Part shown: positions 1-11,155 of the stretch, piece after piece
Layout of the letters: the number at the start of each line of letters is the position of its first letter
How positions within the stretch are numbered: the stretch's first letter is position 1
NCBI RefSeq assembly: GCF_000485595.1
Contig: NW_014578015.1
Span: 44,541-69,260, forward strand
Reading direction: 5' to 3'
Source: Priapulus caudatus
Taxonomy: Eukaryota; Priapulida; Priapulimorpha; Priapulimorphida; Priapulidae
DNA: 24,720 nt
The notes under the pieces: generated by a model
Seen by the model: only the letters and a program-made list of their open reading frames with translations
What the model was told of the DNA's origin: nothing
Database searches by the model: none
Program-made: the position numbers and the translations under genes

Positions 1-890
1 TAGTGTAGTGTAGTGTAGGTGTAGTGTAGTTGTAGTGTAGCTGCCTAGTGTAGTGCTAGTGTTAGTGTAGGTAGTGTTAGTGTAGCGCTAGCGTAGTGGG
101 CGTAGCGTAGCGCTAGAGTAGTGTAGTTAGGTAGTGTAGCCTGTAGTGTAGTGTAGTGTAGTGTAGTGGAGTGTAGGTGTAGTGTAGTGATAGTGTAGTG
201 TAGTGCTAGTGTAGACTGTAGTGTAGTGTAGTGTACTGCTAGCTGTAGCTGTAGCTGTAGTGTAGTGTAGTGTAGTGTAGCTGTAGATGTAGCTGTAGTG
301 TAGAGAGTGTTGTGTAGTGCTTAAGTGCTAGTGTAGCGTCAGCGCTTAGGCGTAGCGGAGCGTTGTGTAGAAGTAGTGCTAGCTGTTTGTGCTAGTGTAG
401 TGTAGTGTAGTGTAGTGTAGTGTAGTGTTAGTGTAGATGTAGTGTAGTGTAGTGCAGTGTAGTGTAGTGTAGTGTAGTGTAGTGTAGTGGTGTAGTGCTA
501 GTGTAGTGCTCAGTGCTAGTGCTAGTGTAGTGTAGTGTAGATGTAGCTGAGTGTAGTGTAGTGTAAGTTGTAGCTGTAGAGTAGTGTAGTGCTAGTGTAG
601 TGTAGTGTAGCTGTAGGCTGTAGTGCGAGTGTAGAGTAGCTGTTAGTGTTGCTGTCAGTGTAGTGTAGTGTAGTGTAGTGTAGCTGTAGTGTAGGTAGTG
701 TAGTGTAGTGTAGTGCTAGTGCTAGTGTATGTAGTGTAGTGTAGTGCTAGTGTAGTGTAGTGCTAGTTAGTGTAGCAGTAGTGGGGAGTGTTCGTGTAGT
801 GTAGCTGTAGTGCTAGATGCTAAGTGCTAGTGTAAGTTGTAGTGTATGGAGTGCTAGTGTAGTGTAGTGTAGTGTAGTGCTAGTGTAGTG
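1..890. repeat. degenerate TAGTG/GTAGT pentanucleotide satellite
   Basis: Almost the whole stretch consists of the 5-base unit TAGTG, with frequent variants carrying one inserted or deleted base (for example GTGCTAG, GTAGCTG). No ORF or unique sequence is visible. The many single-base indels could be real degeneration or unpolished long-read error; the sequence alone cannot decide between them. Confidence 0.9.
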
Positions 891-893
891 TTT

Positions 894-960
<67 letters not shown>

Positions 961-963
961 TTT

Positions 964-999
<36 letters not shown>

Positions 1000-1003
1000 C
1001 TTT

Positions 1004-1035
<32 letters not shown>
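891..1035. repeat. interrupted poly-T tract inside the pentanucleotide array
   Basis: About 145 bases of T with isolated C and one G interruptions, bounded on both sides by the same TAGTG satellite. It could be an inserted poly-A tail in reverse orientation, but no retroelement body is attached, or it could be a sequencing artefact. Confidence 0.85.
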
Positions 1036-1252
1036 CCTAGTGTGTGTAGTGTAGCATGTAGTTATGGTGTAGTGTAGTGCTAGTGTAGTGACTAGTGTAG
1101 TGTAGTGTAGTGTAGTGTAGTGTAAGTGTAGTGTAGTGTAGTGCTAGTGTAGCTGTAGTGCCTAGTGTAGTGTTATTGTAGTGTAAGTGTAGTGTAGTGC
1201 TAGTGTAGCGTCAGCGTAGTGTAGTTAGTAGTAGTGTAGTGACTGCTAGTGC
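1036..1252. repeat. continuation of the TAGTG pentanucleotide satellite
   Basis: The same degenerate unit as at the start of the window resumes directly after the T tract and fades into unique sequence near 1250. Confidence 0.85.
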
Positions 1253-1640
1253 ATTATTTGGGAGCTGGTCAATGACGTCAGTGCTCTATAATCTGACTTA
1301 GATTGGATTATAATTTTAAATTTGATTTGTTTGACAAAAAGCTAGAATGACTCGTAGTTAGACATCAAATATATAGGTAACGCCATCACACTGCGTTTTT
1401 AAATCGCAACGACATTAATATCAGACACATAATTATCTAACGAAACCATTATGATAGAGTCATCCTTAGAAATAGCGCCACGGGGACCAGTACACCCGGG
1501 TAGATAGCGTGACAATGTACATGATTTCCACGTTAGCCGTCGCCTGCCGCAGGTTTCAGACAGCTAAACGTCCTGCCATATACCCCGCCTTTAACAGGAC
1601 CTTCTTCTCGCCGACCACGCGTTTTTGGTTCGCTAATTGA
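1253..1640. other. non-repetitive stretch with no recognisable gene
   Basis: Unique, moderately AT-rich sequence. A perfect TGACGTCA octamer lies at 1273-1280, but there is no coding region beside it to regulate. No convincing exon or RNA gene was seen. Confidence 0.5.
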
Positions 1641-1693
1641 ATTATATAGTATATATATATATCTATGACTATTATATATATAGATATATATAG

Positions 1694-1727
<34 letters not shown>

Positions 1728-1795
1728 TATATACATAGATAATATATATATCAGTAGTAGTTGTATAGACTATAGAGTTATATATAGATCAGTAT
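1641..1795. repeat. TA dinucleotide-rich microsatellite
   Basis: Long alternating TA runs with short interruptions. The Tyr/Ile-rich reading frames across it are simple translations of the repeat. Confidence 0.9.
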
Positions 1796-2080
1796 ACGCG
1801 CACGCCTAGTTGCGCTCATTGATCACCAGGTGCGGGTGCTGGCAGCACCGTCTATTCAGCCGCATGAGCGCGCGCTGGCGCGGCCGTCACCGCTGCAGCT
1901 ACGTCGGCCATGCTAGCATGGATGCATGGAGCTCGGTCACGCGGCGCATGGCCGCTAGCGGCGTACCCCCTGCCGCCGCCGCTGCCCACGCCACAGATGA
2001 CACCGACGCACACGCGCCTTGCGGCTTGCATCACGGAAAAAATCCCGCGACGGATGAGAGAGCAGACAGGAGAGAGAGCC
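1796..2080. other. GC-rich island with open frames, no recognised gene
   Basis: A short GC-rich, CpG-rich stretch between a TA repeat and a GA repeat. Open frames on both strands are rich in Ala, Arg and His and resemble no protein family I know. The plus-strand frame starting at 1810 runs straight into the GA repeat, which argues against a real coding sequence. It could be a CpG-rich first exon or promoter, but nothing decides this. Confidence 0.3.
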
Positions 2081-3030
2081 AGACGAGAGAGAGAGAGAGA
2101 GAGAGAGAGAAAAGCAAGGAGAGAAAGAGAAAAGGAGCGAGGCAGAGAGAGACCGAGAGCGGCAGCGCAAAGAAATCACACCGTGAGCTAATCGAGGTAT
2201 TTTTGGCCTCACTACTAGTATTGATTCTTTTTTGGAAAGTGTTCTGTAAAGACAATAGTTCTGGATCGATTTGAGTGTAATAGAATCATTGTCGGTTCGG
2301 TTGCGATAGAAAAAAGCGCAGAAAGGAGGAGATGGAGAAAAAGAAAAAGAAAGAGTAGAGTGAGTGAGTGAGTGAGTGAGTGAGTGAGTGAGTGAGTGAG
2401 TGGAGGTGATGAGTGAGTGAGGGTCGCGAGTGACGTGAGTGAGTGAGTGAGTGAGTGAGTGAGCTGAGTGAGTGAGTGACGTGACGTGAGTGATGAGGGA
2501 GATGAGTGAGCGAACCCACAACGCGCACGAGCGAGCAGCCTGTCGAATTCGTGCGGGTGTGCGTTTGTATGTATGTGTAATAGAAAATGCGCGGACAAAT
2601 ATGGCAGAAGAAAACACAGTGCGCGCGAACACGCGCGCGGTGCACGCAAGACAGTAGCAGAGAAGGAGAAGAAAATCTGAAGGGAAAATAAGCGAGAGCG
2701 CAGCAAGGAGAAAGTTGGAGGGATAACAGATAAAGAGAAAGCAAAGATAGCGAATGGCGGAGGGAAAGGGAGAGAGAGATAGTGAAAAAAACACGAGAAG
2801 GAAGAGAGAGCACGAGGAAGAGCCAAGGACAAATGCGTATAACGATAGCAGGAGATGAGCGAGGCGGGAAGAGAAGAGCGAGGCAGGGGGATGAAAGACA
2901 GAACAGAGAGAAAGAGAGAGAGAGAGAGCAACGAAGAGAGAGAGAGAGCAGAGAGCAAGAAAGAGAGAGAGTAGAGAGAGAAGAGGAAAGAGCAGAGAGC
3001 AGAGAGAGAGAGAGAGAGAGCCGGAGATAT
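2081..3030. repeat. polypurine region: (GA)n, (GAGT)n, then (GA)n
   Basis: A purine-dominated plus strand with a GA run at about 2084-2110, a GAGT tetranucleotide array at about 2357-2512, and a GA-rich stretch at about 2760-3024. A short mixed region lies at 2513-2690. The long Ser/Leu/Thr/His frames on the minus strand and Arg/Glu frames on the plus strand are repeat translations, not genes. Confidence 0.88.
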
Positions 3031-3362
3031 AAGACGGGTCATGATAGAAAGTATATTCTTTCCATATATTATTAGAGGCAGAGAGAGTTATAGACAGTAG
3101 CCTGTATACTTATAGTTTCTTTACCCTCGCGAGATCAGTCGTTACTAGTTTCAAATGCGACGACTTTAGTGAGTACAACAGCCCTCCATGAGATGGCGAT
3201 GTGATGAAGGCAACTAGATATGTTTAGATTTCACAATGACCTCCCGCTACTAGCCGGCATTTACGGAGCGCGACCATGCCGTATCGTGGGAAGGTCTGCC
3301 GCGCTTTGTATGCGTGCTGCGTACGCCGTGTGTACATAATGTTAAATGCACGCGTGTAATCG
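3031..3362. other. unique sequence, no gene recognised
   Basis: About 330 bases of mixed-composition sequence between purine-rich and GT-rich repeats. I see no exon with credible splice sites or family similarity. Confidence 0.4.
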
Positions 3363-3580
3363 TGATGTCGTGTGTGTGTGGTGTGTGTGTGTGTGTGTGT
3401 GTGTGCTGTGTGTTGTGCTGTATGTGTGTGTGGGTGTGTGTGTGCTGTGTGTGTGTGTGTGTGTGCGTGTGCGTGTGTGTGGTGTGTTTGTGTGTGTGGT
3501 GTGGTGGTGGTGTGGGTGTGTGTGTGTGTGTGCTTGTGTGTATGTGCTGCGTGTGGGTGGAGGGCGCGGGTGTACGCGCT
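3363..3580. repeat. (GT)n-rich microsatellite
   Basis: GT runs with GC, GG and TTTG interruptions. The Cys/Val and His/Thr frames it produces on the two strands are translation artefacts. Confidence 0.9.
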
Positions 3581-4334
3581 GCGTGTTTTATTTGCTGTGA
3601 TGTCGTGTTTTCCCCACGCGCTATGATCACAGCACTAGTCGTGAATGTCCTCTGAAGGGATCAAAACTGACATCTATAATCAAAACAAAATTCTAATAGA
3701 AAACGACGGAACGCGGAAAACGCAAAAGAATCGGAGGGACGTACGGTATAATTCGCTCTTTGTTAAAAAAAATGCGATTACAGTAGAGATTTACACGTGT
3801 GTGGTCACACCACGCTATTTATTCTGACTGAGGGTCGTCCTTAAAACTGGCACCGCGCTAATAGCCTTCTTAGCAGGGATAAGTAGACATGTGAGGCCAC
3901 GGACTATAGCAGTGATTATTTACGCTACTACTATACACTGTAAATTACTGTATATACTGTAATAAGAGGAATAACTACCGTTTTTGTATTTCCTGTGGAT
4001 TTGTCTCTCTTCTGGCGCTTGAACGGAATGCAATCGTCGCTATACTTCTACACGTTTAGGCTTTTAGCAGTACGAAAAAATTAGCAGCTTGCAAACGCGA
4101 CAACTCTGTTAGGTTATAGTCCTCTCACCGCGCAATGTTTGCCGAGAGTTTGGTAGTGTTGTTCTCTCTGACAAGGCGTCTAGGCTGAACGTTCGCGATG
4201 CAGAGTCCGGGAATCGTGTGAAATTTTGAAAGTTTTGTTGCGGAAGTTCGAATACGTTCGTGCATAGCACGTCATAATTTTTTCGCTGTATTTAATGGTC
4301 AAATAAACTTAAATCGCCGACTTATAATGACATG
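3581..4334. other. unique sequence, no gene recognised
   Basis: About 750 bases of unique, slightly AT-rich sequence. A 60-codon open frame starting at 3645 is not similar to anything I recognise. I looked here for the missing Walker A exon of the downstream transporter and did not find a Gly-rich GxxGxGK motif. Confidence 0.4.
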
Positions 4335-4590
4335 TTTGTTTGTGTGTGTGTGTGGTGGTGTGTGTGGTGTGTGTGTGGTTGCGTGTGTGTGCTGCTGTGT
4401 GTGTGTGTGTGTGTGTCGTGTGTGCTGTGTGTGGGTGCTTTGCTGTTTGTGTGGTTGTGTGGTGGTGTGCTTGTGTGTGTGGTGTGTGTGTGTGTGTGCG
4501 CGCGCCTGCGCCGTGTATGTGTGGTGTGTGTGGTGTGTGGGTGTGTGGCTGTGTGTGTGTCGTGTGTGTGTGTGTGTGGAGAGAGAGAGT
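4335..4590. repeat. (GT)n-rich microsatellite
   Basis: Second GT-rich block with interruptions, ending in a short GA run (about 4578-4590). Similar in texture to the block about 1 kb upstream. Confidence 0.9.
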
Positions 4591-5328
4591 TCTCCCCACC
4601 AGTGGTTACGGCAAATTATTTACGAAATTTATCATTCCATCGTTTTGGATGGAATGCTACGACTTAAATCTCTTAAACAACACGATATATCACTGCTTCG
4701 ACTCTTTTCAGCACGGAGAAATCACGTGACAATATTAGCTTCAACTGCTGCACCAACTGTCATCTTGGCGTGTCGAACAAACCTGAATCATATCTATATG
4801 ATAATATATCGAATATTCGAAATTTCGATCTTTTTTAGCCACGTAAAACGAAATAATAAATACAGCGCTGCCGATAAAATCGCCAATTCAAAGTTTATTG
4901 GCAGCAGGACGTTCAACCATTGGCATCAGCCGATATACGGCTTTGAAACAGCCTTCCCCCGGATGCGTGCGCGCTATAAGGGTGTCCATCAAAAAACCGA
5001 TCCTCTGTTGATATTAATTAAGGAGATACGCGCCGGTTCGTAGGCACCGCTGGTACTCATGCGCGGTGTGATGCCCAGTGAGGCGAGCAAACACAGATTA
5101 CAGACGGTTTTTGCGCGAAGCAGCCATTTAGCGATTGATCGGACCTGCATCCGGGGCTTTCGCACCACCACACTGGCGGCATTTATGCGACACTCGGCTT
5201 GCCTGCGAAGAGCGTTTTTCGCGTTGACTCAAAACCGATTAACCGGTGCACGTCGTTTTGTGAACTGTGAAAGTAATCCATCTGTTGCTCAGGCGCGCTT
5301 GCAACATTAGCGAAGCTTTGCTGTTTAT
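4591..5328. other. unique sequence with short open frames, no gene recognised
   Basis: Mixed-composition sequence. The segment at 4900-5310 is open in more than one frame on both strands (for example 5059-5310 plus and 5171-4989 minus), with higher GC than its surroundings. None of the translations resembles a known domain, so this may be an unrecognised transposable-element fragment. No splice-bounded exon could be defended. Confidence 0.35.
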
Positions 5329-5550
5329 TCGTTCGTAACATCTTCTGCGCGTCGAAGCGGCTTTGATCAAGGTGGCGTCACACTATAATGGCGGCGGCCC
5401 TCTTGTTTTCAATGTGTTTCGCGGTGACTTTACAGTGCAGTTATTGTTATAACATTCTACGCTGCTGAAGCGGCCTGTAAATCAAGGTGGCGTCATACTA
5501 TAAATCGGCTGCCTCTTGATTTAATTCGCTTTGCGGCGCGTGAACTTACT
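5329..5550. repeat. imperfect tandem duplication, period about 113 bp
   Basis: Copy A (about 5329-5430) and copy B (about 5442-5550) share, in order, a GTTCGTAACATTCT-like start, GAAGCGG, ATCAAGGTGGCGTCA, ACTATAA, a CCTCTTGATTT-like stretch and a TTCGCGGTGA-like end. The GAAGCGG motif lies at 5354 and 5467. No coding role is apparent. Confidence 0.75.
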
Positions 5551-5659
5551 CGAAGAATGTAAAAAAACTTTTTGCTCACTCATTGTTCTTTCCTCACCCC
5601 TTTTCTCTCTTGGTCAGAGTTTTCTGTTGCACTTTTCGCCCTCCAATCTTTAACTCACG

Positions 5660-5667
5660 CATATTAC

Positions 5668-5698
<31 letters not shown>

Positions 5699-5905
5699 TA
5701 TACTACTGCCTAACATCGTTCACGCTTTCATATGTTACGGCGTTTGCAAGATCGAAGTCTGAACAAACTGCTTGCTGAGGATAGTTCCTGCATAATTCCT
5801 GCATAGCATAGCAGCTAGAAGACTTGTGTTCACGCTGTGTCTGGTGTACAACAACCACCGTATCGGTGTCGGTGTTGATGGTTGTTATATATATATATAT
5901 ATATC
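5660..5905. repeat. two (TA)n microsatellites
   Basis: TA runs at about 5668-5700 and 5886-5904, separated by about 185 bases of unique sequence. Confidence 0.8.
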
Positions 5906-5916
5906 GCCATCTTATA

Positions 5917-6162
5917 TTCTAGCGTAACATTGTGGTGCTGTCCTCCGAATCTCTTGCGTCTCCCGAATCGTGTTTGCGCTTGTCATTTCTATTTGGTCGC
6001 TTGAGCCGCAATGAACACAAATATCTTTGAGAATAGCGTGGTGGCGCTGTCATCTGAATCTCTCACTTTAATAATTGTTGTTTGCGCTTGCCTCTTATAC
6101 TTAGTCGCTTCGGCAGCAATAAACACAAATATCTTCGAGAGTAACATATTGGCACTTCCATT
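5917..6162. repeat. imperfect tandem repeat, period about 109 bp, about 2.2 copies
   Basis: The motif GTGGYGCTGTC-TCYGAATCTCT occurs at about 5932 and 6041, with a degenerate third start at about 6149. Each unit also carries TGTTTGCGCTTG, a CTTxGTCGCTT stretch and AACACAAATATCTT. The array ends about 80 bases before the first visible exon of the ABCG5-like gene, so it lies in an intron. Confidence 0.8.
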
Positions 6163-6241
6163 TACCCATTCATTTATTCATTCACTTCACAAATGTCATT
6201 GATCGTGAACAGTAAATCACGAGGTTTACGTGATGTTATAG

Positions 6242-6368
6242 GAACAACGGTGCCTACGTGTCGTATGCCACGAAGCTGATGCCGCTGCTGACCGTTAAAG
6301 AAACGCTGCACTACACCACCGACCTCTACTACAGCCGGAGAATGCCCAGGAAACGCAAACACGAAAAA
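6242..6368 (+). CDS. ABCG5: exon 1 (visible) of ABCG5-like gene: Q-loop region
   Basis: The acceptor is TTATAG before 6242 and the donor is GTGAGT at 6369. One base completes a codon, then 42 residues follow and the exon ends in phase 0. It contains LLTVKETLHYT, matching the ABCG LTVRETLHYT motif just after the Q-loop. Where ABCG5 has YVLQSD, this reads YVSYAT, so the Q-loop glutamine is replaced by tyrosine (visible residue 8). Its phase requires an upstream exon ending with two bases of a codon. Confidence 0.9.
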
Positions 6369-9300
6369 GTGAGTGAGAAGAGAAAGTGCGTGAGAGAGAG
6401 AGAGAACGCGCGGGTGAGAGGGAGAAAAGGGGGTTGGGCGATATGTATAGATATATAGAGAAAGATAGAAAGAGATGGGCAAAACAAACGATTCAGAAAC
6501 GAGAGACGAAAGGTGATGAAAAGAGAAACCGAGACAGAGAGAGAGGGGGGAGGGAGAGCGGGAGAGAGGGAGCGCGCGCGGGAGGGAAAGCAAATAAGTC
6601 GATGGGAAGTCGTACTGCACACGAGCAATGAATCGCTGTGTAATAACTCCCCCCCCCCCCACACACACACACACCTGTCTGACTCAAATAGATCACCCCA
6701 CAAATGAACCCATCACTCGCCCTTGATCTATAATCTCTCTGACATCTATACTTAACTATACTTACTACTATATCTAATTCCCACCATAGGTCCGCTGTGC
6801 TGTGACAGAGCTGGATCTCGTGCTGATAGAAGATGACCTTATAAGGAACGTGACGGAGAGCGAGAGGCGGAAGGTCGTCATCGGTCTTCAGTTACTAAGA
6901 GACCCTCGTAAGTAAAACAGCTGATCGTTGTCACCTCAGTAGTGAGGGGCCCGTTGTCAGAAAAAAAGTTAGCCTTAACATTAGTTTTAACATCTCCCAC
7001 TCGTAAACCGTTGACAGAAACATCACAAAGTTACGAGAATGAAAAATCACTAAAAATATCCTCGTAACATTACGAGAGCCCAGACCCTCTCGTAACATTA
7101 GCATTAACTTTACGATGTTTCTGACAACGGCCCCCAGGATGCCATCTGTTAATTGTGGCAGTGAGTGCGCGTGTTGCCATGTATCGCAATACTATGGCGA
7201 TGGTCCGTATATCGCAGTAGCGCATGTACGGTTGTATCTAGTCCAGTGGTTGTTAACCTGTATTGAGTCATGGACCCTCTTTGTAGGGCAGATTAGGTAA
7301 AAAATCATTCAGATTGTCATATAATTTTGGTGCTTGTATGACAATTTGAACGATTCTGCTAATGTTTTCATGTTATCTGCCCCACTACCTTGAGAATCTG
7401 GTGAAAGCTATACGGACCCCTTCCAAGCAAAATGCACATAAGCACATAAACACAATAATGATTATGCTCCTGGTTCACGTACCCCCTGAAGCCCATCCAC
7501 GGACCCCAAAGGGGTCCATGAACCAGAGGTTGACCTCCTTGCTCTAGTTGTTGAAAATGCTCGCCGTGATCAGCTTTACGTATTGAAATGGGCAGTTCGC
7601 GAATTTCAACGGCATTGTTCATGACCCACCTGCTTTCAAAGTCGGATCGAAGTTTTACACGACGGATATATATCGTGCTCACCCGCCGTGTAACCTCAGC
7701 ACTAATCGCTTAATCCTTAATCGGATAGTTATATACAGCCGATTAACATATTATCGGAAGTAGATCATAGGGAATTCCCTATTATCTACTTCTGATATGA
7801 TCATACTAGACTATGAGTTTTAAGGGACGGGGTCCATGACTTGAGGAAACGATGGGTTATAGCTCCGTTAATCAGGTCCATGCCTTGGTCATATACAGTC
7901 ATATAGACATTTACAGCCGATTACTATTACCATATTTAACTATATAAGTTTTGAGCGACGGGATCCATGGCTATAAGAGACCATTAGCTATAGCTTGGTT
8001 AATCACGTTCATACCGAGTTTTGAGCGACGGTGTAGATTTCACTAAGAGACTATGAGCTATAGCTTGGTCAATCAATCACCTTCGTGCCTTAATCGATAT
8101 GTCTTGCAGTCGTCGTGCTGGTCGAGGAGCCAATGACGGGCATGGACAGTTTCGGCGCCAACGCCATAGTGGCGCTGCTGTCGCGTTTTGCGAAGAAGTA
8201 TTCGCGTATCGTGCTCTTCACCGCACACCGGCCGCAGTCGGACATCTATCCGATGGTGGACAAGGTTGCGTACCTGTGTAGCGGCGAGGTGGTGTACACA
8301 GGTGAGAACAGACGCGGCAGTTCACGCTCACGCTTACTGTTACAACTACAACGTGTTTTTTGGCGGATAGTAATAACAATAACAATTATTATTAATAATA
8401 AAAACAATAAAGAGAACAACAACAATAACAACAACAATATTAATAAGATAACATAATAATAATAATAATAATAATAATTTTAATAAATAATAATATTAAT
8501 AATAATAATAATTAACGACTTGCTTTGTTTAAAGCGTATGTGACCTTGTTAACATGTCACTTTATCGGCGCGTTTATAACAGTAGTATTAGTAATAGCAT
8601 CGGACAATTAGTCAATACGTAATTATTAATCACGAAGAGATTAATATATTACAGTCGTTTTTGACAGTCGGATTGTGGTAGACTGCGAGAGAAGAAAGAC
8701 TTCCCGCATATCTTCAGCACCAGTTGTGATTGTATATTTGTGAAAAATGGAATTACTGATAAGATTTCTTACCGGAACTCTGCAAGCGAAAAATAAATGT
8801 TGCAAACAAATGTTGCAGGGTACACCAAGAGCATGTTGGAATATTATCACAAAATTGGTTGCCCGTGTCCTGAGTTTGAGAACCCGCTCGACTTCTTTCG
8901 TATGTATCATTCGTGTAGTTGGACTTCTAAAAACAGTAGATATACTACAGTTAGTTTGATATTCATAGCTAATATATTATTATCATCATTAGGGTAATTA
9001 TTACAAACATGTAGTGTATATTGACAGTGAATAGTGTAACCTCTGTAGTGTATTTGAATGATACGGTTTGTAATGTGGTGATACGTTTAGATGTGAAGGT
9101 TATGATCGATTGTTGCTGAGAGATATTGATGAGGCATCGTGATTAATGTTTAGATGTATAGATTTTTATTTAGCTTGCAGGTGTCAAGTAATTTAATTTG
9201 TATGCCTATTGTGCGTCTATTTTTTAATAATAGTTACGATGGCCAGCCTAGACAGGAGAACTCCCGCAAGACTTCTAGAGACAACAACTAACGTGGACAA

Positions 9301-11056
9301 ACTAAAAGTAAAGTTTGAGCAATACGAGACCCTACACCAGCCATACTACGGAGATAGACGAGATGGTATGCTAGGAATTTTACATAAGGACAGAACCTAA
9401 TAAGATTGGCATCTAAGCAATATATGACCTACATGTTATCGACCCATGCGCATGCCCGACAATATTACCATCTATAATAAAGTAAAAATAGTTATATGAG
9501 CTGAGTAAAACTTGTGTAGTAATACCTGTGCTGGCTTTTGCATACAGCTTAATAGGATTGACATTTGAGCAATATATAACCTACGCATGATCTACACAAT
9601 GCGCATATACCTGTCTATATCACGATCTATAATATGAGCCGAGTAAAACTTGTGCAGTAATACGTGGGCTGCGTTTTGTATAGAGTTTAATAGGATTGAC
9701 GTTTATCAATCGCGGCGACCAATGTCTTCGTGGGGACAACCAGGATTCGTGTCAAAGATCTTCACATTGACAAGGTATCCGCATTTTTTTTCAACTTCAA
9801 CTGATACATAAGGGCATTAATTTACACTTCAGAGCGCTCCTAAAGATATTTATCTACAACATTGAGTTTTTTCATTATTTTATTTATTAAACGCTAAAGG
9901 TTGCCTATTGTGTTGTGATGTGTTGCGTGCTGATGCTACCCGATCCGTGGTATTATTCACCTGCTGATGTTTGTTGTATTTTGTTGTAATTTAAGGCGAG
10001 CAACATGGCATCTTTGTCGCGACTGGCGCCATCTATCGGTGAGACTGCTCCAGCTACCTCTGTTTGCTATTCTTCTCTTTCTGTTCGTGTGGAGGTTGCA
10101 GGAGAACCAAGCCGGCATCCAGACGCGACTTGGCGTCTTGTTTTACTCGTTTGCGGGGACGTCGTTTCTGTCATGCCTGACAACGCCGTTTCATTGTGAG
10201 TAGTCAACACCGAATGGACTGTAACTTGTGCTTTGTAACTTCAAGTTCAAGTTCAAGTTCAAGTAAAATGTATTTTCATCGGTATATAATGAACATTATT
10301 AACATAAGCTAAGAGCTTTTGCACCGATGTGTTTGTAACTTGTGCTTTGTAACTTGTGCTTTGTAACTTGTGCTTGTGTATTGTAACTATGTTGCTTGTG
10401 TTGTAAACAGCAATGCAATAGGAAAGTACTCTGTGCTTTGTTTTTAATATACTTCTAACACCCTTTTAGATATTGCTATACAGGGTTATTTACTTCGATG
10501 AGGTTTTTACTGAAAGCGCATTATTAACATATTGTGAGGATGAAGTAAGTAGAAGGCTCCTAATCTACCTACACTAAAACAATATTGAAGCCCCCCCCCC
10601 CACAATGGTTTTAATGGTTTTGCACACTTTACTTTCAGTCGCCTTTCATCGCAACATCTACCACCAGGAGGCGCGCGAGGGCATCTATGGCGGACACTCG
10701 TTCGTCTTGTCTCAGATGCTGTACACAGTTCTCCCCAACTTTGCTGGCGTCTGCGGTGGCGCTGCTATAATATATTGGCAAGTTTACATCACGTCAATTA
10801 AATTTATCGTCAATAATTATATATGTAACAAGCTATTTCAGCGGCATTGAAACTGCTGATGATGTTTACAATTACTGCCTGAATGTGTGAATTATGTGTG
10901 TATAGGCATCATTGATATCTATACGTAACAATCCATATGTCGGCCAGGTAACCCCATCCCTTATCATTGCTGTGATAGGACAATAATTTATATGCCATCG
11001 ATCTTTTATACGCATCTGTGATACTTGTATGCAAAGATATCTTACAATACTACCAC

Positions 11057-11108
<52 letters not shown>

Positions 11109-11120
11109 ACATACATATAT

Positions 11121-11155
<35 letters not shown>

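Noticed and set aside
1955-3042. Long minus-strand Ser/Leu/Thr/His open frames
   Set aside because: They are translations of GAGT and GA repeats in several overlapping frames.
4597-4660. PTSGYGKLF translation resembling a Walker A motif upstream of the transporter
   Set aside because: It lacks the GxxGxGK spacing and the surrounding ABCG sequence, has no good splice sites, and reads out of a GT repeat.
5059-5310. Open frames on both strands in a GC-richer stretch
   Set aside because: No recognisable domain, and no start or splice context. Possibly an old mobile-element fragment, but nothing supports that directly.
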